DNA of 64,000 nucleotides from an uncultured Balneola sp. (GCA_913058495.1 CAJXQC010000015.1:1-64000); one strand, 5' to 3'. Counted from the first letter of the stretch, positions 33,885 to 43,894 are shown. Program-made: numbers and translations. The notes: generated by a model not told the origin, from the letters alone.

Positions 33885-35390
33885 CTATATTTGTTTTCGA
33901 AGTCTTGCCACAGGTTCGTTTAATTGCTCTCTGTATTTGCTTACCGTTCTGCGGGCAACTTTATATCCCTTTTCATTCAGCTGATTTGCAAGATCCTGAT
34001 CGCTCATCGGGTTTCGTTTGTCTTCTTCATCAATAATGGTTTGAAGAATATTTTTAACCTCCCTGTTGGAAACCTCTTCCCCACTGTCCGTTTCCATTCC
34101 TTCATTAAAGAAATACTTTAGTTCATGAACACCGAAATTGGTTTGCACATATTTCCCATTCACTACTCTTGAGATCGTGGAGATATCCATCCCGATCCGC
34201 TCTGCAATGTCTTTAAGGATCATAGGCTTCAGACTGTCGCCATACTTGAAGAAATCTTCCTGAAGGGCAACCATGGTCTTCATCACATTCATCAACGTAT
34301 TCTGTCGCTGTTTGATGGATTCGATAAACCAATTGGCCGAGTCGATCTTTCCTTTTATAAAATTCTGTGTTTGCTGATCCGGCTTCTCCCTCTTTTCCTT
34401 GATATCTTGCCACATCTCCTTGTAGTCGGGGGAAATCCGAAGTGAGGGTGAATTTCTTTGATTCAGATTTATGAGGAACTCTCCTTTATCAAGATTTGAT
34501 TCATCAGTATTTCTCCAGTACACTTCAAAATCGGGTTCAATGTAATTCTGGGATTCTTCCATTCCGGTTGATACTGCTCCGGGACGTGGATCCATTCCCT
34601 TGATCACATCAAAAGCGTCTTTTAGTTCTTCTTCTGATACATTGAATTTCTGAAGCAGCTTATTGAAATGCTTCTTCTCAAAAGCTTGCCATGCATCTTT
34701 AACAATGTCGATAGCCAGCTCTCTGCCATCCAGTTCATTGGAGGATTGCTCGATCTGTACCAACAAACAATCCTGTAAACTCATAGATGCTATGCCGATG
34801 GGATCGAGCAACTGAATTTGTTTTCGGATGCGGTCCACATCTTCCACTTCCACATACACACTGTGATTGAAAGCAATATTATCGGCTACGGCTTCCAGTT
34901 CTCGCCTGAAATAACCGTCTTCATCCAGCGAACCCAGGATCTGATCGGCTATCAATTCTTCCTCTTCAGTCAGATCCAGCAAACTCACCTGCTCTTCCAG
35001 CTCTTCCAAAAAAGACGCATGATAAGGATCGGGAAGATCCTGCCACTCCTGCATATCCGGATGTGTGGGAGTAGAATAAGACTCTCCCTCAAATTCAGTA
35101 TTGGAATCAAATTCATCCCAGTCTACTTCGTGTTCTTCAAGCGTTTCTAGTCCGTCTTCTTTTTCCTGGGAAATTGGTTTTTCATCTTCAATTTCAACTC
35201 TCTCCTGTCGAATTTCTCCGGGTTCTGCTTCTTCCAGAATGGGATTCAGTTCCAGCTCTTCTTTGATCCGTTGCTCCAGAGCTATGGTCGGTAACTGAAG
35301 CAACTTGATGAACTGCAATTGTTGTGGCGACAGTTTTTGCTGCTGACCCAGTTGCTGCTTTTGGCTAATATTTTGTTGATTCCGAAGCAT
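33885..35390 (-). CDS. rpoN: RNA polymerase sigma-54 factor
   Basis: 501 residues. The Gln-rich activator-interacting region I (MLRNQQNISQ, then KLSPQQLQFIKLLQLP) is followed by a long acidic linker (about 55-115), the core-binding domain and the C-terminal DNA-binding part with the RpoN box ARRTVSKYRE (about 479-488) recognising the -24 element. Sigma-54 needs an AAA+ activator, none of which is in the window. It follows the DUF3109 gene by 2 bp on the same strand. Confidence 0.96.
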   Translation of the reverse strand: MLRNQQNISQKQQLGQQQKLSPQQLQFIKLLQLPTIALEQRIKEELELNPILEEAEPGEIRQERVEIEDEKPISQEKEDGLETLEEHEVDWDEFDSNTEFEGESYSTPTHPDMQEWQDLPDPYHASFLEELEEQVSLLDLTEEEELIADQILGSLDEDGYFRRELEAVADNIAFNHSVYVEVEDVDRIRKQIQLLDPIGIASMSLQDCLLVQIEQSSNELDGRELAIDIVKDAWQAFEKKHFNKLLQKFNVSEEELKDAFDVIKGMDPRPGAVSTGMEESQNYIEPDFEVYWRNTDESNLDKGEFLINLNQRNSPSLRISPDYKEMWQDIKEKREKPDQQTQNFIKGKIDSANWFIESIKQRQNTLMNVMKTMVALQEDFFKYGDSLKPMILKDIAERIGMDISTISRVVNGKYVQTNFGVHELKYFFNEGMETDSGEEVSNREVKNILQTIIDEEDKRNPMSDQDLANQLNEKGYKVARRTVSKYREQLNEPVARLRKQI

Positions 35391-35392
35391 GC

Positions 35393-35977
35393 CTAGTCTA
35401 CTTCCTGTTCTCGTATATAGTTACAAGCAGCTTTAAATTCGTCATACCAATCTTCACCATAACGTCTGGTCAGTGGTTTTTCCAGAAAATCGGATAAATA
35501 AATTCCTTCTTTGCTTCCCTTATCACAAGCAGCAGAACATAAACTGTCTACATATTCGAAGTTGGCGTAATCAAAGTCAGCAATCTTCTTTAACCGTACC
35601 GGAAACAAGTGGCAACTCAATGGCTTTTCCCAGTCAATGCGTCCGTCAAAATAAGCTTGTTGGATAGAACAATATGAAACGTCGTTATCTCCATACTTCA
35701 CAAATATACATTCAGCTTCATTTACACAAGCGATCTCATATCCGGCTTTTTCGCTTCCGATGACTACACCATCTCGTTCGGCGACTTCTACCGCTTCCGG
35801 TCTCAGTTCATCTTTTAATAACCGATAGGCTTTATGTAATACGGGAATTTCATCTTTTACAACCGGAGCTCCTGCGTCCCCCACTACACAACATGCTCCT
35901 TTGCATCGCGGCAAATCGCATGCGAATTTCGTGGTTGCAATCTCTTCTGTAAGAATGGTGTCTTGAACTTTGAACAT
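35393..35977 (-). CDS. DUF3109 family cysteine-cluster protein
   Basis: 194 residues from the ATG at 35977. Cysteines are arranged as in DUF3109/YkgJ-like proteins: CDLPRCKGACC near the N-terminus, CVNEAECIF (about 86), SYCSIQ, LSCHLFPVR and SLCSAACD, suggesting a metal or Fe-S site. Function is not established. It is 2 bp from rpoN and has a consensus -7 element immediately upstream, so this is probably the promoter of a DUF3109-rpoN operon. Confidence 0.85.
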   Translation of the reverse strand: MFKVQDTILTEEIATTKFACDLPRCKGACCVVGDAGAPVVKDEIPVLHKAYRLLKDELRPEAVEVAERDGVVIGSEKAGYEIACVNEAECIFVKYGDNDVSYCSIQQAYFDGRIDWEKPLSCHLFPVRLKKIADFDYANFEYVDSLCSAACDKGSKEGIYLSDFLEKPLTRRYGEDWYDEFKAACNYIREQEVD

Positions 35978-35980
35978 ATC

Positions 35981-35988
35981 CAAAGATA
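35981..35988 (-). promoter_or_regulatory. Bacteroidetes-type -7 element of the DUF3109-rpoN operon
   Basis: The minus strand reads TATCTTTG, an exact TAnnTTTG match, ending 3 bases before the ATG at 35977. The message would be almost leaderless. No convincing -33 TTG element was identified. Confidence 0.5.
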
Positions 35989-36295
35989 CAAATAGTGGAT
36001 GGAATTTCTGTTGTTATTCATTAATGATTTTACTCTCACAAAACGCAGGGAGAAATTCCAGCATCCTACCAATCGGACTGAAGTCCTCTCTGGTTTACTT
36101 AATGATCTTGTAACAATCAACAAATTCCATCAGGTTCACTAGCAAGGGATTCGTCCCGCAGCTTTAAGAAAACGCTCTCTCATTTTTACTCGGAATTACC
36201 GAAGCATACAACTAAGAATCTCGATAAAATATATTTATATAAAATATTACTGATTTCTTTTAAGTTAATGATCAAACTCAACCAAATCTTCAGCT
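35989..36295. other. Intergenic region with degenerate hairpins
   Basis: About 310 bp between divergent genes. It contains a perfect 10-bp inverted repeat with long spacing (36000-36009 TGGAATTTCT, 36051-36060), two short hairpins (36075-36086 GGACTGAAGTCC; 36146-36157 GGGA-TTCG-TCCC) and an AT-rich stretch near 36220-36260 that should hold the promoter of the next gene. No coding sequence is supported. Confidence 0.6.
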
Positions 36296-38194
36296 ATGCT
36301 TTCAGTGATTCTTCTATTGCTTACTATTTCATCTTTTCAGCAAACCACATCAGATAGTGTAACCGTAAACTCAGAGATAGCTAATGTAACGGTTTTCAGG
36401 TCTCAGGCTCAAATTGAACGGATTTCTGATGTTCGGTTATCTCCCGGAAAAAATGTTGTAGTATTTACTGAATTGTCCGAATCAATGGTTCCAAATAGTA
36501 TTCAACTAAAAGGAAAGGGTGCTTTTACCTTACTCTCTATCACCCATCGTAATAATTTTATTGAGGAGACTTCCAATAGTAAACTTGTTAACCAATTAAC
36601 TTCACAAAGAGATAGTCTTCAGCGTTTGATAACATCAAAAAGAGCCCGAATAAATGTTATAAATAGTAATGTTTCCTTATTGAGTTCATCCAATAACATT
36701 GCAAATAATCATAAGTTATCGGCTTCAGAACTAGACGCTCTTCTTGATCTCAACTCAAAACGACTATTGGAATTTGAAGAACAAAAGATCCTTATAAATA
36801 ATGAGATCAGTGGCATTAATGACCGGATTCGATTACTTAATAACCGAATAAGAGAAGAAGGCAGAAGCATCAGAAACAGATTCAAAGAAGTTGTCGCTGA
36901 GATCGAAGTGGAATCGGCAAAGGAATTGGAATTTTCGCTTCAGTACCTGGTGTATAACACCGGTTGGAACCCAAGCTACGATATACGTTCGGAAAATATA
37001 AACGCACCATTGTCATTCACTTATAAAGCCAATATCTATCAAAATACAAGATACGATTGGAATGATGTGCAATTTACTATCAATTCCGGTGATCCTTCTC
37101 AAAATGTGCAAAAACCGGAATTAGCACCAAATTATGTAGGGTTTTATAATACCAGACAAAAGCCAAACAGAAGTTCAGGTGGAAACTCGGTAGCAACATT
37201 TAAACGCTCTGAAGATAAAGGACTCATTGAAGGTATAGTGATGGATCAAGCTTCAGGGGAACCGATTCCCGGAGCATCTGTATTTATACCTGAACTCAAT
37301 AAAGGAGTAAGTACTACCGTAGATGGACTTTTTGAATTGGATAACGTTCCAAATGGCACCTATACATTGAGGATCAATTATATTGGATATCGATCTTTGA
37401 ATAAGAGATTCTCAATAAATAATTCCGGACTAAATGTGTTCACCTTATTAGCAGCAGATGTTTTTGGTTTGGATGAACTAGTTGTTACCGGCATGTCCGA
37501 TCAAATACAGGGAAGAGCTTCCGGAGTTTCAGTTGCAAACGAAGAGTTTGTAGACTCAGAATTACTTGTAAACCAAGAGATCTCTAACCAAACTTCGTTC
37601 AGTTATAAAATAGAACGCCCCTATTCGGTTCCTTCAGACGGAAAAGAACATACACTAGAGATCAAGAAAGAAACACCCGAAACAGATTATCTCTATGCAT
37701 CAGTTCCTAAACTATCTTCCAATGCTTATCTGATCGGAAATTTGACAGATTGGGATGAACTGAACCTGATCGAAGGCGATGCTAACGTGTATTTTGAAAA
37801 CAGCTTTGTTGGTAGTACTTATTTAGATCCCTCTTCTCTTCTGGATACTTTGGAAATATCACTCGGTAAAGATGAGCGCATTGTTATCGAAAGAAAGAAA
37901 CTCAAAGATTTTGAAGAACGTCGATTTTTCGGAAGCAAAACCAGAGAAAGTTTATCATTTGAGATCAGTATCAGAAATACAAAATCTGAGCCAATTGAAA
38001 TTAATGTTGAAGATCAGATTCCAGTTTCCACAGATGAAAGTATAAAAATATCTCCAAAAGAACTTTCAGGCGGAGAGCTCGAAGAACAAACCGGAATTAT
38101 AAACTGGAGATTGAATCTGAAACCAAATGAAACAAAAAAACTTATATTGAACTATCAGCTTGAATATCCAAAAGGGAAAAGAATAAACAACTAA
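36296..38194 (+). CDS. MuiA-like DUF4139 protein with an inserted carboxypeptidase-regulatory domain
   Basis: 632 residues. A signal peptide (about 1-15) is followed by an N-terminal DUF4140-like domain (about 22-95), a coiled coil (about 95-205) and a DUF4139 domain with LQYLVYNTGWNPSYDIR (about 217-233). A CarboxypepD_reg-like domain lies inside it at about 306-382 (EGIVMDQASGEPIPGASVFI, FELDNVPNGTYTLRINYIGY). It is followed by LDELVVTG (about 392), the motif that usually links this domain to a TonB receptor plug; here the DUF4139 half simply resumes. Location is envelope. The neighbour creD is 13 bp downstream. Function unknown. Confidence 0.75.
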   Translation: MLSVILLLLTISSFQQTTSDSVTVNSEIANVTVFRSQAQIERISDVRLSPGKNVVVFTELSESMVPNSIQLKGKGAFTLLSITHRNNFIEETSNSKLVNQLTSQRDSLQRLITSKRARINVINSNVSLLSSSNNIANNHKLSASELDALLDLNSKRLLEFEEQKILINNEISGINDRIRLLNNRIREEGRSIRNRFKEVVAEIEVESAKELEFSLQYLVYNTGWNPSYDIRSENINAPLSFTYKANIYQNTRYDWNDVQFTINSGDPSQNVQKPELAPNYVGFYNTRQKPNRSSGGNSVATFKRSEDKGLIEGIVMDQASGEPIPGASVFIPELNKGVSTTVDGLFELDNVPNGTYTLRINYIGYRSLNKRFSINNSGLNVFTLLAADVFGLDELVVTGMSDQIQGRASGVSVANEEFVDSELLVNQEISNQTSFSYKIERPYSVPSDGKEHTLEIKKETPETDYLYASVPKLSSNAYLIGNLTDWDELNLIEGDANVYFENSFVGSTYLDPSSLLDTLEISLGKDERIVIERKKLKDFEERRFFGSKTRESLSFEISIRNTKSEPIEINVEDQIPVSTDESIKISPKELSGGELEEQTGIINWRLNLKPNETKKLILNYQLEYPKGKRINN

Positions 38195-38207
38195 CTGATT
38201 CAACATT

Positions 38208-39569
38208 ATGTCTGAAATTTCCGGTCAAAATAAACGAAGCTTTTCGGAGCGAAATACTGTAATGATTAAAGCAGTATTTATAGCAATTATAACACTCTTA
38301 CTACTTATTCCTGCCGCAATGATTAGCAATTTAGTGTATGAAAGACAAAACACTATGAATGAAGCCATAAATGAAATTGGAGAAAAATGGGGTAAAGAAC
38401 AGACCTTAACAGGACCATTTCTGACTATTCCTTTTACAAAACACATTAAAAGATACTCCCCAAAAGATTCTACCGATGTATGGATCGAAAGAACGGATTA
38501 TCTGAATATGTTACCGGAAAATTTAAATGTGTCTGGTTCAATCGCTCCCGAAAAAAGATACCGGGGTATCTTTGAAGTAATTGTTTATAATTCTGACATC
38601 TCTCTTGATGGCGATTTTTCTACTTTGAATATCAAAGATTTTGATATCGAAACAAAAGACCTCCATCTCGACAATGCCTTTCTTAGTATTGGCATTTCTG
38701 ACCTTAGAGGTATTGAAGAACAAATAGATCTGAAATGGGGAGAAAATACTAAAGTCTTTAATCCGGGAACTATTACTACAAACATCATAAGTTCAGGAAT
38801 AAATGCACCTCTCAATATTTCTGTAAATAGTAATGGTGATATTCTCTCTGAACCTTTTGCATTTAACTTGAAACTTAAAGGAAGCGAATACCTTAGATTT
38901 GTCCCGGTAGGAAAAATAACGGATGTTGAACTTAAATCAGATTGGAATACCCCAAGCTTTGACGGTGCTTTTTTACCTGATCACAGAACTGTTTCTGACT
39001 CAGGTTTTGTAGCAAACTGGAATATTCTTCATTTAAACAGAAATTACCCACAGGCTTGGTTGAATTCAGAACACCGAGTACAAGAATCAGCTTTTGGCGT
39101 AGACCTGTTACTTCCGGTAGACAATTACAAAAAGTCTGAACGAAGCATTAAGTATGCTATTTTATTTATTGGATTAACATTTCTGGTCTTCTTTTTTATA
39201 GAAATAATCAATAAAAAGAGAGTACATCCTATTCAATACATCCTTGTTGGTTTAGCTCTTTGTTTATTCTACACTTTACTTTTATCCATATCTGAACACA
39301 GCACATTCAATTTTGCTTATTTAATCTCTTCAGTGCTAACAATTGGTCTTATTTCCGCTTATACCAAAACAGTTTTAAAAAGCAATTCTTTGACAGGTTT
39401 AATGTCTGGTATTCTTACCATTTTGTATCTCTTTATTTATGTGATCATACAGCTTGAAGATTATGCATTACTGATGGGAAGCATTGGTCTGTTTATCATA
39501 CTTGCTCTTGTCATGTATTTCTCAAGAAAAATTGATTGGTACGAAATAAATAATGAAATGAAATTGTGA
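38208..39569 (+). CDS. creD: CreD family inner-membrane protein
   Basis: 453 residues. One N-terminal helix (about 18-42), a large periplasmic domain starting with GPFLTIPFTKH, and at least five C-terminal helices with FLVFFFIEIINKKRVHPIQY (about 326-345), the family hallmark, and SRKIDWYEI at the end. CreD is an envelope-integrity protein of poorly understood function, in enterobacteria controlled by CreBC; no such two-component system is here. Two terminators follow. Confidence 0.9.
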   Translation: MSEISGQNKRSFSERNTVMIKAVFIAIITLLLLIPAAMISNLVYERQNTMNEAINEIGEKWGKEQTLTGPFLTIPFTKHIKRYSPKDSTDVWIERTDYLNMLPENLNVSGSIAPEKRYRGIFEVIVYNSDISLDGDFSTLNIKDFDIETKDLHLDNAFLSIGISDLRGIEEQIDLKWGENTKVFNPGTITTNIISSGINAPLNISVNSNGDILSEPFAFNLKLKGSEYLRFVPVGKITDVELKSDWNTPSFDGAFLPDHRTVSDSGFVANWNILHLNRNYPQAWLNSEHRVQESAFGVDLLLPVDNYKKSERSIKYAILFIGLTFLVFFFIEIINKKRVHPIQYILVGLALCLFYTLLLSISEHSTFNFAYLISSVLTIGLISAYTKTVLKSNSLTGLMSGILTILYLFIYVIIQLEDYALLMGSIGLFIILALVMYFSRKIDWYEINNEMKL

Positions 39570-39616
39570 GTTCTAATTAGCAACTCCCCTCTTAATATTT
39601 TATCTTTAGGGATTCT

Positions 39617-39646
39617 ACAAGCTGGCAAAAAACCAGCTTGTTTTAT
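39617..39646 (+). terminator. Rho-independent terminator after creD
   Basis: Perfect 9-bp stem (39617-39625 ACAAGCTGG, 39633-39641) with a CAAAAAA loop and a T-rich tail, 47 bp after the creD stop. Confidence 0.88.
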
Positions 39647-39665
39647 TTGACGCATTTATGCAACT

Positions 39666-39689
39666 AAGGTGATTGGATCACCTTTTTTT
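39666..39689 (+). terminator. Second, tandem Rho-independent terminator after creD
   Basis: Perfect 8-bp stem (39666-39673 AAGGTGAT, 39677-39684) with a TGG loop and seven Ts. Backs up the first terminator and insulates rsmB. Confidence 0.85.
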
Positions 39690-39726
39690 ATAAGCACCTA
39701 ACTTGAATATTTAAATCCTGAGCATC

Positions 39727-41049
39727 TTGGAACCCGAATTATCAGCACGATCAGTCAGCGTAGAAATCTTAATTGAATTCGACCGTGAAAAAAACCTGGA
39801 CTATTCACTTGCAAACGAGCTGGATACTCGTGAAAAAGCTCAGGTAAGAGAATACGTACAGAATATACTCCGTAAAAGAAGTTACCTGGATTTTATCATC
39901 GATCATTTCTCTTCAATCGGAATTGAGGAAATGAAACCGGAGCTGAAGAATATTCTTCGTCTTTCTATTTATGATATGCTGTTTATGGACAGCACTCCTG
40001 ATTATGCAGCTATCAATGAGGCCGTTGAAATAGCTAAATTTATGCTCGGTTCTAAAACCGGCGACCTCGTAAATGCTATTCTCCGTAATATGCAACGCGA
40101 AGAAGGCGCTCTGCCAAAACCGGCTTTCAAAGACAGAACCAAATTAGTAGCTACTACTTTCTCTCATCCGGAGTGGTTGGTAGCAAGATGGAATAAGCGT
40201 TTTGGAGAAAGAGAAGCGTTTCAGTTGTACCAGGCAAACAATAGCCGCCCAAATTATTATGTTCGCGTTAACACCATCCGTACCAAGCCTGAAAACTTTG
40301 AGCTGCGTATGGAAAAAATGGGCATCGACTTTGAATCAAGTGACTGGTTACCAAATTTCTATAAAGTAGACTCTGTTCAACCTTTCATTGAAAAGGGCTT
40401 GTTTGCAAAAGGATTGTGCCATGTGCAGGATCTGGCTGCCGGATTTGCTCCGTTTATCTTAGACCCTCAGCCTGATGAGAAAATTTATGATCTCTGTGCT
40501 GCTCCTGGTACCAAATCAATTATGATCGCTGATTTGACTGAAGCTAAAAGTGATATCCTTTCTGTGGATATTTCCGCTGAACGACTGGAACTGCTTGCAG
40601 AAAATGCGCTGAACTTTGGTGCTGAAAACATTAAAATTCGTCGCGGTGATATTCTGGAATTATCACTTCCTCTTGCGGATGCTGTTTTATTAGACGCTCC
40701 TTGTACAGGAACCGGTGTATTGAGCAAACGTGCTGACCTTCGCTGGAGAAGAGACGAGCAAGGCCTTAAAAATGCAGTGGAACTTCAGGAGAAATTACTG
40801 GAAGAAGCAGCAAACATGGTAAAACTTGGTGGCCGCTTAGTGTATAGTACTTGTTCGCTGGAACCAGAAGAGAACATGGAACAGATCCATAAGCTTCTTG
40901 AAAAAATGGACGATAACTTTGAGCTGCAACCGCTTGAAGATTTCGTGCCGGAAGAAGTTTTGATCGAAGATGGTAAAGCTTACCAAACCTATCCTCACAA
41001 ACATGGATGTGACGGACATTTTGGTGTATTATTGAAAAGAGTAAAGTAA
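39727..41049 (+). CDS. rsmB: 16S rRNA (cytosine-967-C5)-methyltransferase
   Basis: 440 residues with a TTG start. An N-terminal NusB-like RNA-binding domain (about 1-140) is followed by a SAM methyltransferase domain: YDLCAAPGTKSIMIADLT (motif I, about 255-272), DAPCTGTGVLSKRADLRW with the PC motif (about 323-340) and the catalytic-cysteine motif YSTCSLEPEEN (about 374-384). The NusB fusion identifies RsmB rather than RsmF. It methylates C967 of 16S rRNA. Confidence 0.92.
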   Translation: MEPELSARSVSVEILIEFDREKNLDYSLANELDTREKAQVREYVQNILRKRSYLDFIIDHFSSIGIEEMKPELKNILRLSIYDMLFMDSTPDYAAINEAVEIAKFMLGSKTGDLVNAILRNMQREEGALPKPAFKDRTKLVATTFSHPEWLVARWNKRFGEREAFQLYQANNSRPNYYVRVNTIRTKPENFELRMEKMGIDFESSDWLPNFYKVDSVQPFIEKGLFAKGLCHVQDLAAGFAPFILDPQPDEKIYDLCAAPGTKSIMIADLTEAKSDILSVDISAERLELLAENALNFGAENIKIRRGDILELSLPLADAVLLDAPCTGTGVLSKRADLRWRRDEQGLKNAVELQEKLLEEAANMVKLGGRLVYSTCSLEPEENMEQIHKLLEKMDDNFELQPLEDFVPEEVLIEDGKAYQTYPHKHGCDGHFGVLLKRVK

Positions 41050-41068
41050 GAAGAAGTGACTGAGTGAG

Positions 41069-41140
41069 TAGGTGACATAGTTATAAAGTGCACAGTACTT
41101 TGTAACTATGTCACTCTGCAACTTCAAACTATGTCACCTA
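41069..41140 (+). promoter_or_regulatory. Mutually exclusive hairpins upstream of valS
   Basis: Arm A (41072-41089) pairs with arm B (41097-41114) over 18 positions with one G-T wobble. The same region (41069-41082, TAGGTGACATAGTT) is also perfectly complementary to arm C (41127-41140). Only one structure can form at a time. The element ends 38 bp before the valS GTG. It may be a leader attenuator or just a dispersed palindromic repeat; no T-run follows either stem. Confidence 0.45.
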
Positions 41141-41177
41141 ATTTTATAAAAGAGAAATTCCTTAATTAGTAGCTGAA

Positions 41178-43856
41178 GTGAGCGATTCAACGAACACAAA
41201 AAAAGAAATTCCCGCACAGTACGATCCTTCTCAAGTTGAAGACAAATGGTATAAATATTGGATGGATAATGATTATTTCCACTCCACACCTGATGAAAGA
41301 GAACCATTTACAGTCGTAATTCCCCCGCCTAATGTTACCGGCGTTTTGCACATGGGGCACATGTTGAACAATACCATTCAGGATGTTTTGGTCCGTAAAG
41401 CCAGAATGCAGGGTTACAACGCTTGTTGGGTTCCCGGAACAGATCACGCTTCTATTGCTACTGAAGCAAAAGTAGTACGAAAGCTCCGTGAAAAAGGTGT
41501 TACTAAAAAAGATCTCACCCGTGATGAATTCATGGAACACGCCTGGGAATGGACGCACGAACACGGCGGCATCATCCTTGAGCAACTTAAGAAATTAGGC
41601 GCCAGCTGTGATTGGGATCGCACCACTTTCACAATGGATGAGAAGTATTCTGAAAGTGTAATTGATACATTCATTGATCTCTTCAATAAAGGAAAGATCT
41701 ATCGCGGTGCCCGGATGATCAACTGGGATCCGGCTGCAAAAACAGCGCTCAGTGATGAAGAAGTAATTCATAAGGAAGTTAATTCTAAGCTCTATCACGT
41801 TCGCTATAAGATCGTTGATTCCGATGAATATGTAACTATTGCAACTACTCGACCGGAAACAATTCTGGGTGACACAGCGGTCTGTATTAACCCTGATGAT
41901 GAACGATACACGCATCTTCATGGTAAAAAAGCGATCGTTCCGTTGGTAAATCGTGAAGTTCCTATCATCCTGGATGACTATGTGGACATGGAATTTGGAA
42001 CAGGTTGCCTGAAAGTAACGCCTGCTCATGATCTGAATGATTATGATCTCGGACAGCGACATAATCTGGAAACCATCAACATGATGAACGCCGACGGAAC
42101 TGTCAGTGAAGAAGGCGAACTCTATATCGGAATGGACCGGTTTGATGTTCGTAAGCAGATCTCAAAAGACCTTGACGAGGCAGGTAACCTTGTTGAAGTA
42201 GAAGATTACAAGAACAAAGTTGGTTATTCTGAAAGAACGGACGCTGTTATCGAACCACGTCTTTCTCTTCAATGGTGGGTTGCAATGAAAGAGCTGAGCG
42301 AACCTGCTCTTGAAAATGTTATGAATGATAACATTCAATTTCATCCGGAGAAATTCAAGAACACTTATCGTCATTGGATGGAAAACGTTCGTGACTGGTG
42401 TATTTCTCGTCAACTTTGGTGGGGACACAGAATTCCTGCTTATTATTATGGCGATGGTGATGATGACTTTGTTGTTGCTAAGACATTGAAAGAAGCAGTA
42501 AAAGCTGCTAAAGAAAAATCCGGAAACAAAAAGCTTTCAGCCAGTGACCTGAAACAGGAAGAAGATGTACTGGATACTTGGTTTTCATCATGGTTGTGGC
42601 CAATCTCTGTATTTGACGGATTCTATAAAAAAGACGAAGTAGATTACTACTACCCTACCAATGATCTGGTTACGGCTCCGGAGATCATGTTTTTCTGGGT
42701 TGCCAGAATGATCATTGCCGGATATGAATATCGTGGTGAGTTACCATTCAAAAATGTGTATTACACCGGAATAGTTCGAGACAAACAAGGTCGCAAGATG
42801 AGCAAGAGTTTAGGAAATTCTCCTGATCCGTTAGAGCTCATCTCAGAATTTGGTGCAGATGGAATACGTATGGGAATGTTATTTGCAACTCCTGCAGGAA
42901 ATGATCTCCCTTTCGATTCAAAACTTTGTGAACAAGGAAGTAAATTCAGTAATAAGATATGGAATGCATTCCGCTTTTTATCCATGAATATGGAAGAAGA
43001 TGTGGAATACAATCCTACAACTGAAATAGATTCCGAAAATCTGGTTGATCGCTGGATGATGTCTCGTATCCATCAAACCATCAAAGAAGTTGAAGAAGAT
43101 TTTCAGAACTATAAACTGAATGACGCCCTCAAGAAAGTATATTCTTTGATCTGGGATGATTTCTGCGATTGGTATATCGAACTTGCTAAACCGGCTAATT
43201 ACGGTGATAAGTTTGACAACGAACGACTTAATGTTGCTTTAGGGATGTTTGAGCAATTGATGAAACTACTCCACCCTTTTATGCCGTTTATCAGTGAGGA
43301 GATCTGGCAGTATATTGATGAAAGATCATCAGAAGAAGCGCTGTGTATTTCCGACTGGCCTCAGTATGATGAGAGCAAGATCAATACCGAAGATGTAACT
43401 CTCTTCGAAAGTATTCAGGGAATGATTTCTGCCTTAAGAAATATCCGTTCTGAAATGGGTGTTTCACCTAAAAAAGACATTGAAGTACTCATTAAGTCTT
43501 CTAATGCAGAAAAAATTGAAGAAAACGAATGGATACTTAGAAAGCTTCAGGTTTTAAAGTCCCTGTTTATAGCTACCGATCTGAAAAAACCAAAAGCCTG
43601 TGCTTCTGCTCTTGTCGCTAATGATGAAATCTACGTTCAGATGTTTGATCTGGTTGATGTAGATAAAGAGATCGAAAGGATTCAAAAAGAAATACAACGT
43701 GTTGAAGGTTTCCTGAAAAGTGTAAACGGAAAGCTTAATAACTCGAACTTTGTGGATAACGCACCTGAAGCTGTCGTTCAAAACGAACGAAATAAAAAAC
43801 GGGACGGAGAAGCAAATCTCGAAAAGCTAAAGGAACAGCTGAAAGATTTTCAGTAA
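41178..43856 (+). CDS. valS: Valyl-tRNA synthetase
   Basis: 892 residues with a GTG start. Class I synthetase signatures: PPPNVTGVLHMGHMLNN (HIGH-type, about 46-62), the editing domain with TTRPETILGDTAV (about 218-230) and KMSKSLGNSPDPLELI (about 539-554). The C-terminal valyl-specific coiled coil begins near VDVDKEIERIQ (about 830). It charges tRNA-Val and removes mischarged threonine. No T-box features were recognised upstream. Confidence 0.96.
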   Translation: MSDSTNTKKEIPAQYDPSQVEDKWYKYWMDNDYFHSTPDEREPFTVVIPPPNVTGVLHMGHMLNNTIQDVLVRKARMQGYNACWVPGTDHASIATEAKVVRKLREKGVTKKDLTRDEFMEHAWEWTHEHGGIILEQLKKLGASCDWDRTTFTMDEKYSESVIDTFIDLFNKGKIYRGARMINWDPAAKTALSDEEVIHKEVNSKLYHVRYKIVDSDEYVTIATTRPETILGDTAVCINPDDERYTHLHGKKAIVPLVNREVPIILDDYVDMEFGTGCLKVTPAHDLNDYDLGQRHNLETINMMNADGTVSEEGELYIGMDRFDVRKQISKDLDEAGNLVEVEDYKNKVGYSERTDAVIEPRLSLQWWVAMKELSEPALENVMNDNIQFHPEKFKNTYRHWMENVRDWCISRQLWWGHRIPAYYYGDGDDDFVVAKTLKEAVKAAKEKSGNKKLSASDLKQEEDVLDTWFSSWLWPISVFDGFYKKDEVDYYYPTNDLVTAPEIMFFWVARMIIAGYEYRGELPFKNVYYTGIVRDKQGRKMSKSLGNSPDPLELISEFGADGIRMGMLFATPAGNDLPFDSKLCEQGSKFSNKIWNAFRFLSMNMEEDVEYNPTTEIDSENLVDRWMMSRIHQTIKEVEEDFQNYKLNDALKKVYSLIWDDFCDWYIELAKPANYGDKFDNERLNVALGMFEQLMKLLHPFMPFISEEIWQYIDERSSEEALCISDWPQYDESKINTEDVTLFESIQGMISALRNIRSEMGVSPKKDIEVLIKSSNAEKIEENEWILRKLQVLKSLFIATDLKKPKACASALVANDEIYVQMFDLVDVDKEIERIQKEIQRVEGFLKSVNGKLNNSNFVDNAPEAVVQNERNKKRDGEANLEKLKEQLKDFQ

Positions 43857-43894
43857 TTTAGAAACCACAGAGAGCACAAAGAATTTTAGCTACT

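Noticed and set aside
41050-41177. T-box riboswitch upstream of valS
   Set aside because: No specifier loop or conserved T-box sequence seen, and T-boxes are essentially a Firmicutes/Actinobacteria feature.
41595-42062. 155-codon minus-strand open frame inside valS
   Set aside because: Opposite strand of a well-conserved synthetase; no start signals or family resemblance.
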